From assembly GCA_938008435.1 (NCBI GenBank), contig CALLKK010000011.1, positions 124,001 through 188,000 of the forward strand: DNA of 64,000 bases, written 5' to 3'. The stretch comes from an uncultured Steroidobacter sp. (GTDB taxonomy: Bacteria > Pseudomonadota > Gammaproteobacteria > Steroidobacterales > Steroidobacteraceae). This document shows, one piece after another, positions 28,327 to 36,134 of the stretch (positions are counted from its first letter, which is position 1; the number at the start of each line of letters is the position of its first letter). The notes below the pieces were generated by a model. That model made no database searches. It was given only the letters and a program-made list of their open reading frames with translations, and was not told the origin of the DNA. Made by a program: the position numbers and the translations under genes.

Positions 28327-28827
28327 ATGCGTTCGACGCGAGCCGTAGAACTTTCGACCGGGCTGTTCGTGCTGCTCGGCTTCGCCGCGCTGTTCTTCTT
28401 GGTGACGCAGATCACCAATCGCGAGCTGTCGATCAACGGCAACAGCTACGAGGTTTATGCGCACTTCGAGAACATCGGCAGCTTGAAACCGGGTGCGGCC
28501 GTGTCGGTCGCAGGCGTGACGATCGGGCGGGTCGAGTCGATCACGTTCGATCAGCAGATCTACAAGGCCGTCGTGCGCATGCGCATCAACTCGCGCTACG
28601 ACAAGATTCCCGTCGACAGCGATGCGAGCATCATGACCTCGGGCCTGCTCGGCGGTCAGTACATCGGTTTGACGATCGGCGGCGCGGAGGAGTATCTGCG
28701 CGACGGCGATCAAATCCAGTTCGTTCAGGATGCGCTGGTGCTCGAGAACCTGATCAATCAGCTCGTCGCGACGTTCAGCCGTCGCGGCGACGAGCAGGGC
28801 GCTCGGCCTGCGGAGGAGGATCAATGA
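28327..28827 (+). CDS. mlaD: MCE-domain phospholipid-binding protein MlaD
   Basis: The 166-residue product has one N-terminal membrane helix (STGLFVLLGFAALFFLVTQIT, about residues 10-30) and a single periplasmic MCE domain: YEVYAHFENIGSLKPGAAVSVAGVTIGRV, then ASIMTSGLLGGQYIGLTIGG. The C-terminal segment LVLENLINQLVATFS is the helix that lines the pore of the MlaD hexamer. It is coupled to mlaC by an ATGA overlap. Confidence 0.96.
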   Translation: MRSTRAVELSTGLFVLLGFAALFFLVTQITNRELSINGNSYEVYAHFENIGSLKPGAAVSVAGVTIGRVESITFDQQIYKAVVRMRINSRYDKIPVDSDASIMTSGLLGGQYIGLTIGGAEEYLRDGDQIQFVQDALVLENLINQLVATFSRRGDEQGARPAEEDQ

Positions 28828-29486
28828 AGATTGCGAACATGTTGCATCGCGCTTGGATCGCGCTGGTCGGCGCTGCATTCGCATGCGCGAGCTTGGCTGC
28901 GGACGAGACGGCAAAGCTCGGGCCCCACGAGCTCGTGACTTACGTCGCGCAGGAGACGCTCAAGGATCTCGAAGCGAATCGCGCCGAGTATCGCAAGAAC
29001 CCGGCGAAGATCCGCGAGGTGGCCGACAAGTACCTGCTGCCGCACTTCGACACGCGCTATGCGGCGCAGCTCGTGCTCGCCAAGTATTGGCGCGAAGCGA
29101 CGCCCGAGCAGCGCGAGCGCTTCATCAAGGCCTTCTACCAGACGCTGCTGCAGAACTACGGCGAGGCGCTCCTCGACTTCACGCCCGACCGGCTCAAGAT
29201 TCTGCCGTTCCAAGGCGATCCGAACGCGAACGTTGCGACCGTCCGTAGCGAGATCCGCCGCGACAACGGCCAACGCGTGCCCGTCAATTATTCGCTGCGC
29301 AAGACGCCCGACGGCTGGAAGGCGTATGACGTGCAGATCGAAGGCATCTCGTACGTGAAGTCGTTCCGCACGGACTTCGCGGCAGAGATTCAGCAGAAGG
29401 GGCTCGAGGCCGTGATCAAGCGGCTCGAAGAGCAGGTGGCGAAGGGCATCGTCGAGAAGCCCAACCAGCAAGCGGCAGGCGCGTGA
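28824..29486 (+). CDS. mlaC: Periplasmic phospholipid carrier MlaC
   Basis: MlaC ferries phospholipid between MlaA at the outer membrane and MlaFEDB. The 220-residue protein has a signal peptide (MKIANMLHRAWIALVGAAFA, cleavage near SLAAD). The mature part is of the Tol/Ttg2D family, with VADKYLLPHFDTRYAAQLVLAKYWREATPEQRERFI and a late VQIEGISYVKSFRTDFAAEIQQKGLEAVI. Its last bases overlap the mlaB GTG start (GTGA). Confidence 0.95.
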   Translation: MKIANMLHRAWIALVGAAFACASLAADETAKLGPHELVTYVAQETLKDLEANRAEYRKNPAKIREVADKYLLPHFDTRYAAQLVLAKYWREATPEQRERFIKAFYQTLLQNYGEALLDFTPDRLKILPFQGDPNANVATVRSEIRRDNGQRVPVNYSLRKTPDGWKAYDVQIEGISYVKSFRTDFAAEIQQKGLEAVIKRLEEQVAKGIVEKPNQQAAGA

Positions 29487-29791
29487 GTCGAGCGAAGTTG
29501 GTCAACGATGGCGCGGGCAGTTACCGTGTCGAAGGGGTGCTCGATGCGGCGAGTGTCCCCGAGCTGTTGCGCGAGAGCGCGGCGCGGTTTGCGGGTGCGG
29601 GCGCCGAGCTCTACGTCGATCTCGGCAGCGTTACGGAAAGCGACAGCGCGGGGCTCGCATTGCTGATCGAATGGCTGCGGCTCGCGCGCGGCCGAAAGCA
29701 GAAGCTGCATTTCGATAATGTGCCGCAGCAGCTCAGGGCGTTGGCGCGCATCAGCGAAGTCGAAGATCTGATCGACGGACGCAGCAGCTAG
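29483..29791 (+). CDS. mlaB: STAS-domain protein MlaB
   Basis: MlaB is the small cytoplasmic STAS subunit that stabilises MlaF and supports its ATPase activity. The 102-residue product has YRVEGVLDAASVPELLRESA, the conserved serine/threonine segment DLGSVTESDSAGLALLIEWLRLA, and a late FDNVPQQLRALARISEVEDLI. The start is a GTG overlapping the mlaC stop as GTGA. It ends the mlaFEDCB run and faces mlaA 37 bases away. Confidence 0.94.
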   Translation: MSRAKLVNDGAGSYRVEGVLDAASVPELLRESAARFAGAGAELYVDLGSVTESDSAGLALLIEWLRLARGRKQKLHFDNVPQQLRALARISEVEDLIDGRSS

Positions 29792-29828
29792 TCCGTATCG
29801 AGCCGGCCATCCGTCGGGCCCGCTGCGC

Positions 29829-30593
29829 CTATTCGGCGACTTCTTCCTCGTCGTCGAAGAATTCCTCGTCGAGCGTCTCGGGCGGCGGATTGCCGTCGTA
29901 GATCTCGAACTCGCGCCGCTGCAGCCACGCATCGCGCACGAACGCGTACGGATCGAACGCCCGCTCCAGCGTCGGATCGAGCGACAAGAGCTCCGAGCGC
30001 GTATGGACCAGATCAAGCACTCTTTGGCCCCATTCTTCTTGCCAATGAATGTCGCCGTAGGTGAGCGGATCGAGGAAGTAGTCGACGACCCGCGCAGGCG
30101 CATCGCGCAGCGTCGACGGTCCGAGCAGCGGCAGATTCACATAGGGTCCCGAGCCGACGCCCCACACAGCCAATGTTTGGCCGAAGTCTTCGTCGTGCGC
30201 TTCGAGCCCGACGGGGGTTGCGACATCGAACAAGCCGCCGATGCCGAGCGTGGAGTTGAGCAGGAAGCGGCCGGTGTCCTTGAAGCCCGTGGCTGCTTTG
30301 CCTTGCAGGAACTGATTGACGATCGTGATCGGATACTCGAGGTTCGCGAAGAAGTTCGCGATGCCGCGACGCATCCAGCTCGGGGTGATCTTCTTGTAGC
30401 CCTTCGCTACCGGCTTGAGCGCTGCGCGGTCGATCGTGTCGTTGAACTTGTAGACACCGCGATTCAACTTCTCGAAGCGGTCGTCGTCCATCGCCGTGCG
30501 TCCAGGCGTCGCAGCGCAGCCGGCTGCAACGAACGCGATCAAAACGAGTAGCGCCGCCCGAAGAGCGGTCGCTCCGTGCGTCGTGGATGGCAT
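29829..30593 (-). CDS. mlaA: Outer-membrane lipoprotein MlaA (VacJ)
   Basis: MlaA removes misplaced phospholipid from the outer leaflet of the outer membrane and hands it to MlaC. The 254-residue product has a lipoprotein signal with lipobox VAAGC (cysteine near residue 26). The MlaA core follows: FEKLNRGVYKFNDTIDRAALKPVAKGYK, NFFANLEYPITIVNQFLQGK, TPVGLEAHDEDFGQTLAVWG and SGPYVNLPLLGPSTLRD. The C terminus is strikingly acidic (DEEFFDDEEEVAE). It is convergent with mlaB, so all six Mla parts lie within 4 kb. Confidence 0.95.
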   Translation of the reverse strand: MPSTTHGATALRAALLVLIAFVAAGCAATPGRTAMDDDRFEKLNRGVYKFNDTIDRAALKPVAKGYKKITPSWMRRGIANFFANLEYPITIVNQFLQGKAATGFKDTGRFLLNSTLGIGGLFDVATPVGLEAHDEDFGQTLAVWGVGSGPYVNLPLLGPSTLRDAPARVVDYFLDPLTYGDIHWQEEWGQRVLDLVHTRSELLSLDPTLERAFDPYAFVRDAWLQRREFEIYDGNPPPETLDEEFFDDEEEVAE

Positions 30594-30679
30594 GCGAAAC
30601 AGTCCTTAAGAGAACGATCGCGCGCAGGCCGCGCGCGTCGTAAGTCTAGCAGTAACGGCGTGCGCGGCGAGCGAGCCGG

Positions 30680-32146
30680 TCAGTTCTGTCGCTGGCGCGC
30701 GACGCGTTTCGGCAATGCTTGCTGAATCTCTTCGAGCCGCGCCTCGAAACGTGCGCGTTGCACGGGCGTGATCTTGGGCACCGCCAACGCCAGCTGCAGC
30801 TGATTCATCGCGAGCGGTAGATCGCCGCTCATGAGATGGTATTCGGACATGTAGTAGTACGAGTCCGCCACGTCGCCGGCCGCATTGGCCGCAAGCGCGG
30901 TCAGGCGCGCTTGCTCGGGCGTCGGCGGCACGACGTTGAACAGATCCAGCAGGATTTCGTGTGCCTGACGTGCATCGCCGAGTTGCATGAGCGCTTCGGC
31001 GTAGCGCACCGTCACTGCCACGTTTCGGGGGAAGAGCTCGCGCGCTTGCTTCAGCGTGGCGAGCGAGGCATCGCCTTGGCCGGCGAGCAGCTGCGCCTGG
31101 CCGAGCGCGGTGTGGTATTGCGTGACCGTCGGATTGGCATCGCGCAGACGCCGAAAGATCGGCACGGCCTTCGCGGCTTGGCTGGCCATCATCAGCGCAA
31201 GTCCGCGCCCGTACATCTGCGCGGGCGTTGCGTCGGCTTCGTTGGCGATCACGGCCGAGTAGTACTCGCGCGGATCGCGCCCCGGCGGGGTCGTCAGCAC
31301 CCGCAAGCGTTCCTTGGTGAGCGCGTAGCTGATCGACTCGGGCTGCGGCTCGACGCTGAGCTGCATCGCGCGCTCTTTGGTTTCCGCGATACGCGCGGTG
31401 CTGATCGGGTGCGTGCGCAGCATCTCGGGAATGTTGATTTCGCTGCTGCCCGCGAGCCGGCTCATCGTCTCGAAGAACGAGGGCATACCGTTCGGATCGA
31501 AGCCGGCGTTCGCCAGGATCCCGAGACCGATGCGGTCGGCTTCGGCCTCGTTTGAGCGCGTGAAGCTGATCTGCTGCTGGATTGCGAGGCTTTGTGCAGC
31601 GGCCACGCCGGCCATCGCCGCATCGCCGCCGCTTGCGCCGCCTGCCGCGCCGATCAGAATGGCGGCGAGCATCGCAGCGGTCGAGACCAGGCTGTTCTTG
31701 CTCTGCGCAGCGATGCTGCGTGCGATGTGACGCTGCGTGACGTGCGCAATTTCGTGCGCGACGACGCCCGCGAGCTCGTGCTCGTTCTTGGTCTCGAGCA
31801 GCAGGCCGGCATTGACGCCGATGAAGCCGCCGGGCAGGGCGAAGGCATTGATCGAGTTGTCCTTCACCATGAAAAACGTGAAACGCCGCGAGCCGTCATT
31901 GACGTGGCTCGCCAAACGGCCGCCGAGAGACTGGATGTACTCGGTGACCTCGGGATCCTCCAGGATCTGGTCCGAGTCGCGTAGCCCGCGGACGATCATC
32001 CGCCCGATCTGATACTCGTCCTGCAACGAGAGCGTAGCCGCGGCCGGGCTGCCCATATCCGGCAGCTCGTTCGGATCGGCGGACAACGCAGGCGCCGCCA
32101 TCAGGGCGGCGACCGCGGTGGCCAGAAGTGTTGCAAGAGGTTTCAC
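30680..32146 (-). CDS. Periplasmic M48 metalloprotease with TPR domain, BepA-like
   Basis: The 488-residue protein has a signal peptide (MKPLATLLATAVAALMAAPA, cleavage near ALSAD). It then has an M48 zinc protease domain with the motif VAHEIAHVTQRHIA and the downstream glutamate in FTRSNEAEADRIG. A C-terminal TPR array begins near residue 310 (AQMYGRGLALMMASQAAKAVPIF, YHTALGQAQLLAGQGDASLATL). This order matches BepA/YfgC, which checks LptD and BAM assembly in the periplasm. The long gap downstream of its promoter side contains the tRNA-Ser region. The C-terminal tail is basic (RVARQRQN). Confidence 0.92.
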   Translation of the reverse strand: MKPLATLLATAVAALMAAPALSADPNELPDMGSPAAATLSLQDEYQIGRMIVRGLRDSDQILEDPEVTEYIQSLGGRLASHVNDGSRRFTFFMVKDNSINAFALPGGFIGVNAGLLLETKNEHELAGVVAHEIAHVTQRHIARSIAAQSKNSLVSTAAMLAAILIGAAGGASGGDAAMAGVAAAQSLAIQQQISFTRSNEAEADRIGLGILANAGFDPNGMPSFFETMSRLAGSSEINIPEMLRTHPISTARIAETKERAMQLSVEPQPESISYALTKERLRVLTTPPGRDPREYYSAVIANEADATPAQMYGRGLALMMASQAAKAVPIFRRLRDANPTVTQYHTALGQAQLLAGQGDASLATLKQARELFPRNVAVTVRYAEALMQLGDARQAHEILLDLFNVVPPTPEQARLTALAANAAGDVADSYYYMSEYHLMSGDLPLAMNQLQLALAVPKITPVQRARFEARLEEIQQALPKRVARQRQN

Positions 32147-32374
32147 GTCCGGCAGTGTGGAGTCGGGTGCGACGCGTGTAAAGCCTTGCGAATTTGACCG
32201 ACGCGACGCCGGGAGGTTCTGAGCGAAAGAGGCGTTCCTTGCGTCGTTGTGGGGTGGAGCAATTGCTGCGCTGGGCTCCTACGGCCTCCAGCCTGGAGCC
32301 TCCAGCCCGAAGCAAAAAGGCCCCGAGTGGGCCCCTTCGTGTTTGCCCTTCGTGTTTGGCGGAGAGGGTGGGAT
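32147..32374. repeat. Degenerate copy of the tRNA-Ser 3' end and terminator
   Basis: The last 23 bases of this stretch (32352-32374) match 32520-32542, which is the tRNA-Ser 3' end plus its CCA and flank. Just before it, a degraded copy of the tRNA terminator hairpin appears (AAGGCCCC near 32316-32324, GAGT, then a mutated right arm). CCTTCGTGTTTG occurs twice in tandem (near 32334-32358). Upstream, GCCTCCAGCC is repeated at 32284-32293 and 32298-32307 with TGGA between. The first part (32147-32250) is the promoter side of the protease gene. No coding gene is supported here. Confidence 0.7.
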
Positions 32375-32381
32375 GACACTC

Positions 32382-32473
32382 GGCACATCCATGTGCCTCG
32401 CCCTGCGGGCAGTCTGCCGGCTGTGCGAAACGGCTTTCCTGCCGTTTCGTCGAACCCACTTGGACGTGGGTTC
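32382..32473. repeat. Block of four tandem inverted repeats inside a broken tRNA-Ser copy
   Basis: Four hairpins lie side by side. GGCACAT (32382-32388) pairs with ATGTGCC (32391-32397). GC-G-GGCA (32405-32411) pairs with TGCC-G-GC (32415-32421), with one G/G mismatch. CGAAACGGC (32426-32434) pairs with GCCGTTTCG (32441-32449). GAACCCAC (32452-32459) pairs with GTGGGTTC (32466-32473). The block is flanked by a tRNA-Ser 3'-end copy on one side, and its last hairpin begins with the tRNA T-arm sequence TCGAACCCAC. Function unknown. Confidence 0.7.
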
Positions 32474-32493
32474 TGATCCCTACCGGCCAAAAC

Positions 32494-32519
32494 AAAAAAG
32501 GCCCCGAGTGGGGCCTTTT
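32494..32519 (-). terminator. Rho-independent terminator of tRNA-Ser
   Basis: AAGGCCCC (32498-32505), GAGT loop, GGGGCCTT (32510-32517). On the minus strand the stem is followed by six Us (from the A run 32494-32499). It begins six bases after the encoded CCA end of the tRNA. Confidence 0.9.
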
Positions 32520-32524
32520 GTGTT

Positions 32525-32617
32525 TGGCGGAGAGGGTGGGATTCGAACCCACGTAGGGACGCAATGCCCTCAACCGATTTCGAATCGGTGCCGTTATGAC
32601 CGCTTCGGTACCTCTCC
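32525..32617 (-). tRNA. tRNA-Ser, anticodon CGA
   Basis: Read on the minus strand, the acceptor stem GGAGAGG (5' end at 32617) pairs with CCTCTCC, followed by discriminator G and an encoded CCA. The anticodon stem ACCGA/TCGGT encloses the loop TTCGAAA, so the anticodon is CGA and reads UCG. A long variable arm (TTGAGGGCATTGCGTCCCTAC) and the T arm GTGGGTTCGAATCCCAC are typical of a class II serine tRNA. Length is 93 bases with CCA. A promoter and a terminator flank it closely. Confidence 0.97.
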
Positions 32618-32667
32618 CGATTCGGAGAGACCGGGCAGGGAAACCGCACCGGTCTCAAGGGGCCGCG

Positions 32668-32697
32668 ATTCTAGCGTTACCTGAGCACCAAACTCAA
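32668..32697 (-). promoter_or_regulatory. Promoter of tRNA-Ser
   Basis: On the minus strand TTGAGT (32692-32697) and TAGAAT (32668-32673) are 18 bases apart and lie about 50 bases before the tRNA 5' end. TAGAAT also forms the likely -10 of glyA and parE in this window. Confidence 0.5.
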
Positions 32698-32777
32698 AGT
32701 CTTGATGCGCTGTTCGCTTTAGGGCAGGCATACCCTGCTTTCGCGGACCGCGTGGCGGGCTTGCCGCCCGACATCGG

Positions 32778-32783
32778 TACACT
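32778..32783 (+). promoter_or_regulatory. Candidate -10 box for the mltF transcript
   Basis: TACACT lies 32 bases before the ATG of a 28-codon upstream frame and about 115 bases before the proposed CTG start of mltF. No good -35 is seen. Confidence 0.35.
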
Positions 32784-32815
32784 TACGCCCCAGCCACTAA
32801 GACGTTCGAAGAACC

Positions 32816-32902
32816 ATGGTCCTCGTGAGTGACGTCCGTCCTGCGCCCAACAGGGTCCTCGCCGACCTTGCGGGCGCGCGTAGGGGGAGGGATCGCCTCT
32901 GA
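32816..32902 (+). CDS. Possible 28-codon leader ORF upstream of mltF
   Basis: This frame runs from an ATG (MVLVSDVRPAPNRVLADLAG, then ARRGRDRL) to a TGA at 32900-32902 that overlaps the proposed CTG start of mltF by two bases. The predicted product is basic and shows no known motif. If translated, ribosomes ending here would sit directly on the next start, allowing coupled translation. It may instead be an untranslated leader; no strong ribosome site precedes the ATG. Confidence 0.3.
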   Translation: MVLVSDVRPAPNRVLADLAGARRGRDRL

Positions 32903-34287
32903 AAGCGGCGCTCGCCATCGTCGCGACGCTGTTGCTCGGGACTTGCTCGCGGCCGCCATCGGTTCTCGAGGAGATCACCCGGTCCGGCGAGCTCAGGGTC
33001 GTGACCCGGAACATGCCGACGGCGTACTACCTCGGGGCATCCGGGCCTCAAGGGCCCGAGTACGACCTCGCCAGCCGTTTTGCCGCCGAGCTCGGCGTGC
33101 GGCTCTTCATTTACTCGGTCCCGAACGTCGCGGACGTGGTGCGTGAGCTCGAATCCAAGCGCGCGCACATTGCTGCGGCTGGGCTCACGCGCGGCTCGAT
33201 GCTGCCGCCCGGCGCGAGCTTCGGTCCGCCGTACCAGCAGGTGAAGGAGCATCTGATCTTCCGGCAAGGGGACGCGCGGCCGCGCAACATCCGGGAGGCG
33301 AGTCGGGGGCACATCGAAGTGACGGCCGGGAGCGCCCACGCTGCCACGTTGGAGCGGCTGCGCCTCACGCATCCGACCCTGTCGTGGGTCGAGAATCCCG
33401 GCGTCGAGACCGAAGAGCTGCTCTATCGCCTGTCGCGGCGCGAGTTCGATTACACGGTGGCCGATTCGAACGAGTTCGCGATCGGACGCGCTTTTCACCC
33501 CGAGATTCGTATCGCGTTCGATCTCTCGGACGGCAAGGCGCTCGCCTGGGCGGTCGACAGCCGCGATCCGACGCTGCTGCAACGAGTCACGGCGTTTTTT
33601 TCGTCGCTCAAGGCCGAGGGGCGTTTGGCGGCGATTCTCGACAGCTACTACGCCGGTGCCGAGCGCTTCGACTACATCCAGGCGCGCGTGTTCATGGAGC
33701 ACATCGCGACGCGCTTGCCGCTATATCGCCAGTGGTTCCGCGAAGCCGCTGCGGAGGTCGGCGTCGATTGGCGCCTGCTCGCCGCGATCGGCTATCAGGA
33801 ATCGCATTGGGATCCGCTGGCAACCTCGCCGACCGGAGTGCGCGGGCTCATGATGCTGACGGAAGAGACTGCGCGTGCCATGGGCGTGCAAGATCGCCTC
33901 GATCCGCGCGCGAGCATCTTCGGCGGTGCGCGCTATTTCGTTTCGATCCGTAATCAAATCCCGAAACGCATCCTGGAGCCGGATCGAACGTGGTTCGCGC
34001 TAGCTGCCTACAATGTGGGTTTCGGGCACCTCGAGGACGCGCGCATCCTCACGCAGATGCACGGCAAGAATCCGGATTCGTGGGCGGATGTGCGCGAGCA
34101 CCTGCCGCTTTTGACGCAATCGAAGTGGTACACGCGCGTCAAACGCGGCTACGCGCGCGGCTGGGAGCCGGTGCGCTTCGTCGACAACATCCGTAGCTAC
34201 GTCGACATTCTGGATTGGGTGGCGACGGACTCGGGGCCGCCGGCGCAACGCGATGCGACGACCGCGCGTGCGGAAGGCGCGCCCTGA
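32899..34287 (+). CDS. mltF: Membrane-bound lytic transglycosylase F
   Basis: MltF is an outer-membrane lipoprotein that cleaves peptidoglycan. It has an N-terminal solute-binding-like domain (about 35-265; EITRSGELRVVTRNMPTAYY, FAAELGVRLFIYSVPN) and a C-terminal lysozyme-like SLT domain (LLAAIGYQESHWDPLATSP, with the catalytic Glu in QES, then RGLMMLTEETARAMGV and ALAAYNVGFGHLEDAR). No ATG, GTG or TTG in frame gives a signal peptide. A CTG at 32899 gives (M)KAALAIVATLLLGTCSRPPS, a proper lipoprotein signal with lipobox LLGTC, and GGGAGG sits eight bases upstream. A TAG at 32881 closes the frame above it. The conventional TTG at 32932 would remove the signal. Confidence 0.9.
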   Translation: MKAALAIVATLLLGTCSRPPSVLEEITRSGELRVVTRNMPTAYYLGASGPQGPEYDLASRFAAELGVRLFIYSVPNVADVVRELESKRAHIAAAGLTRGSMLPPGASFGPPYQQVKEHLIFRQGDARPRNIREASRGHIEVTAGSAHAATLERLRLTHPTLSWVENPGVETEELLYRLSRREFDYTVADSNEFAIGRAFHPEIRIAFDLSDGKALAWAVDSRDPTLLQRVTAFFSSLKAEGRLAAILDSYYAGAERFDYIQARVFMEHIATRLPLYRQWFREAAAEVGVDWRLLAAIGYQESHWDPLATSPTGVRGLMMLTEETARAMGVQDRLDPRASIFGGARYFVSIRNQIPKRILEPDRTWFALAAYNVGFGHLEDARILTQMHGKNPDSWADVREHLPLLTQSKWYTRVKRGYARGWEPVRFVDNIRSYVDILDWVATDSGPPAQRDATTARAEGAP

Positions 34288-34317
34288 GCCTTGAGAAAGC
34301 CGCGGCAGACGGCGGCG

Positions 34318-35709
34318 CTATTTCTTCTTCGCCGTGCTGTGCTCGGCGTAGGCGCGCGCGAGCTCTTCGGCGAACAGCACCGGCAGGCCGTGTTCGTTGC
34401 GCTGATTGAGCGCGTGATAGAACTCGACGTAAAGATCCCAGTACTTCATCTTGTTCGCCGCACCCAAGAGCGCGCCGCGCTTCAGTCCGCGGTCGAAGCG
34501 TTCTTGCAGCTCGCTCGGCTCGATGCGATTCATGAGCTCGTCGACGGCAGCCTGAATGGCCGCCGTGAGCGCAGCGTGATGGCCACGCAAGTCATCGAAG
34601 GAGCTGCGAATCGCCTCGACGGGTGCGAGATAGCGCGATGAGTGCGGATCGAGCAGCTTCATCAACGCTTCGTCGACGCTCGCCGAGAACTTGAGCGGAT
34701 TGTTGTCGGTCGGTTGAATCGTCGTTTGCGCAAGACGCAAACGGCTCTTCAGATCCGCGCGATTCTTGAGCGCGTCCATCAGCCCAAGCACCACTTCGCG
34801 CAGCACTTGCCCGGCCATCGTCAGCAGCGTGTGCTGCGCATCGGACGGCAGGCTTGCCGGATCGATGCCTGCGCCGCGGCAGAACGCTTCGAAGCCGCTT
34901 GCAGGCGGATCGAGAGGCGTGCGGCTCTCGGTGCGTTTTGCCGGCCGCTCGGGTTGCGGCGTCTGTGCGCGCGCGAGCGCGGCGGGCGAGGTGAGCGCAG
35001 TCAGCGTCTTGCGATCGTAGGGACGCGTCTGCATCAGCCAATCGTCGCCGGGGACGCCGGCGGGCGCGGCTGTGGCGGCACGTGCCGAATCCGTAACGGG
35101 GTTGTCGAGCAGCGACGTAAAGCCGCTCTGGCGGCGCGAGGGATGCGGCGCGGCCGGCGGCTCGCTTTCGAGGCCAAGCATCTTGGCGATGTCGATCGGG
35201 TCGCTCGTGCTCGCGGGGGCGGCCGCGGCTGCGGCGGCGGACGGCACCTTGCGGATGGCCGACTCGCTCAACAGATCCGTGAGGTCGAGCTCTTCGCCCA
35301 GGTCTTCGACGACGGGGGGCTTACGCGTGTTGCGCACGCGCTTCGGAATCGGCAGTTGACCGCTTTCTTCGGGTGGGAAATCGGTGCGCTCGTCGATGCT
35401 GACGAGCAGCTCATAGTCGCCGAGGCGCAGGCGATCGCCGTCCTGCAGCGTGTAGGGGCCTTCGATCGACACAGGCGTGTCCGAGCCGTTGACGAAGACG
35501 CCATTGGTGCTCGTGTCCTCGAGCACCCACTGCCCGGCGCGAAAGTGAATCTTGCAGTGATGGCTGGAGACGTAGCGGTCCGGGTCGGGGAGCACCCAAT
35601 CGTTGTCCTGCGCGCGGCCGATCCGTCCGCCCGTGACTCCGAAGATGCACGTGCTGCGCTTGCCCAACGCCTTGTAATGGTCGCTGATGACCCGAAGTTT
35701 AAGTGCCAT
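34318..35709 (-). CDS. FHA-domain protein, TagH / type VI secretion-associated
   Basis: The 463-residue protein starts with an FHA domain (about 5-110). Its motifs are GRIGRAQDNDWVLPDPDRYVSSHHCKI, with the phosphothreonine-binding R, S and H, and TSTNGVFVNG. A proline- and alanine-rich linker follows (about 115-280). The C-terminal helical domain, from FEAFCRGAGIDPASLPSD to the end, matches the TagH / ImpI family of type VI secretion. In type VI systems this protein works with the PpkA kinase in Thr phosphorylation. No other type VI gene is in the window. It diverges from the DUF1820 gene. Confidence 0.85.
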   Translation of the reverse strand: MALKLRVISDHYKALGKRSTCIFGVTGGRIGRAQDNDWVLPDPDRYVSSHHCKIHFRAGQWVLEDTSTNGVFVNGSDTPVSIEGPYTLQDGDRLRLGDYELLVSIDERTDFPPEESGQLPIPKRVRNTRKPPVVEDLGEELDLTDLLSESAIRKVPSAAAAAAAPASTSDPIDIAKMLGLESEPPAAPHPSRRQSGFTSLLDNPVTDSARAATAAPAGVPGDDWLMQTRPYDRKTLTALTSPAALARAQTPQPERPAKRTESRTPLDPPASGFEAFCRGAGIDPASLPSDAQHTLLTMAGQVLREVVLGLMDALKNRADLKSRLRLAQTTIQPTDNNPLKFSASVDEALMKLLDPHSSRYLAPVEAIRSSFDDLRGHHAALTAAIQAAVDELMNRIEPSELQERFDRGLKRGALLGAANKMKYWDLYVEFYHALNQRNEHGLPVLFAEELARAYAEHSTAKKK

Positions 35710-35804
35710 GCCTGGAAGTCGAACCTGGAACGCGAACCCAGCTAACGCCCCGGCCCTGCGCTATGTAAGATGCGCGCAGCCTATCAACCCAGCCCAGTAG
35801 CGAA

Positions 35805-36134
35805 ATGGCAGCCAGTCACATTTTCAAGGTCGTTTTCGTCAACCAGGGCAAGGTCTACGAGATCTACGCCCGCAAAGTGCATCACGGCTCGCTATTCGGC
35901 TTCCTCGAGGTCGAGGAGCTGGTGTTCGGCGAGCGGACCGCTGTGGTCGTAGACCCTACCGAAGAGAAGATCCGGGCCGAGTTCGAGGGCGTCAAACGCA
36001 CCTACCTGCCGATCCATGCAGTGCTTAGGATCGACGAAGTGCGCAAGCAGGGCGTGAGCAAGATCACAAATTTCGAGGGATCGAATATCGCGCAATTCCC
36101 GCTCATGTACACGCCGGGCGACGGCAAGAAGTAG
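35805..36134 (+). CDS. DUF1820 family protein
   Basis: The 109-residue protein begins MAASHIFKVVFVNQGKVYEIYARKV and contains GSLFGFLEVEELVFGERTAVVVDPTEEKIRAEFEGVKRTYLPIHAVLRIDEVRKQG in overlapping pieces typical of DUF1820. This gammaproteobacterial family is small, cytoplasmic and of unknown function. No signal peptide or membrane segment is seen. It is transcribed divergently from the FHA gene, with a TGTAAGAT box in the gap, and lies about 200 bases upstream of purL on the same strand. Confidence 0.9.
   Translation: MAASHIFKVVFVNQGKVYEIYARKVHHGSLFGFLEVEELVFGERTAVVVDPTEEKIRAEFEGVKRTYLPIHAVLRIDEVRKQGVSKITNFEGSNIAQFPLMYTPGDGKK

Noticed and set aside
29829..30593. Idea that mlaA belongs to the mlaFEDCB operon
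   Set aside because: It is on the opposite strand and convergent with mlaB, so it must have its own promoter.
32143..32684. Open frames of 145-225 codons on both strands over the tRNA-Ser region
   Set aside because: They run through the tRNA and its terminator; their sequence is a translation of tRNA and hairpin repeats, a known source of false hypothetical proteins.
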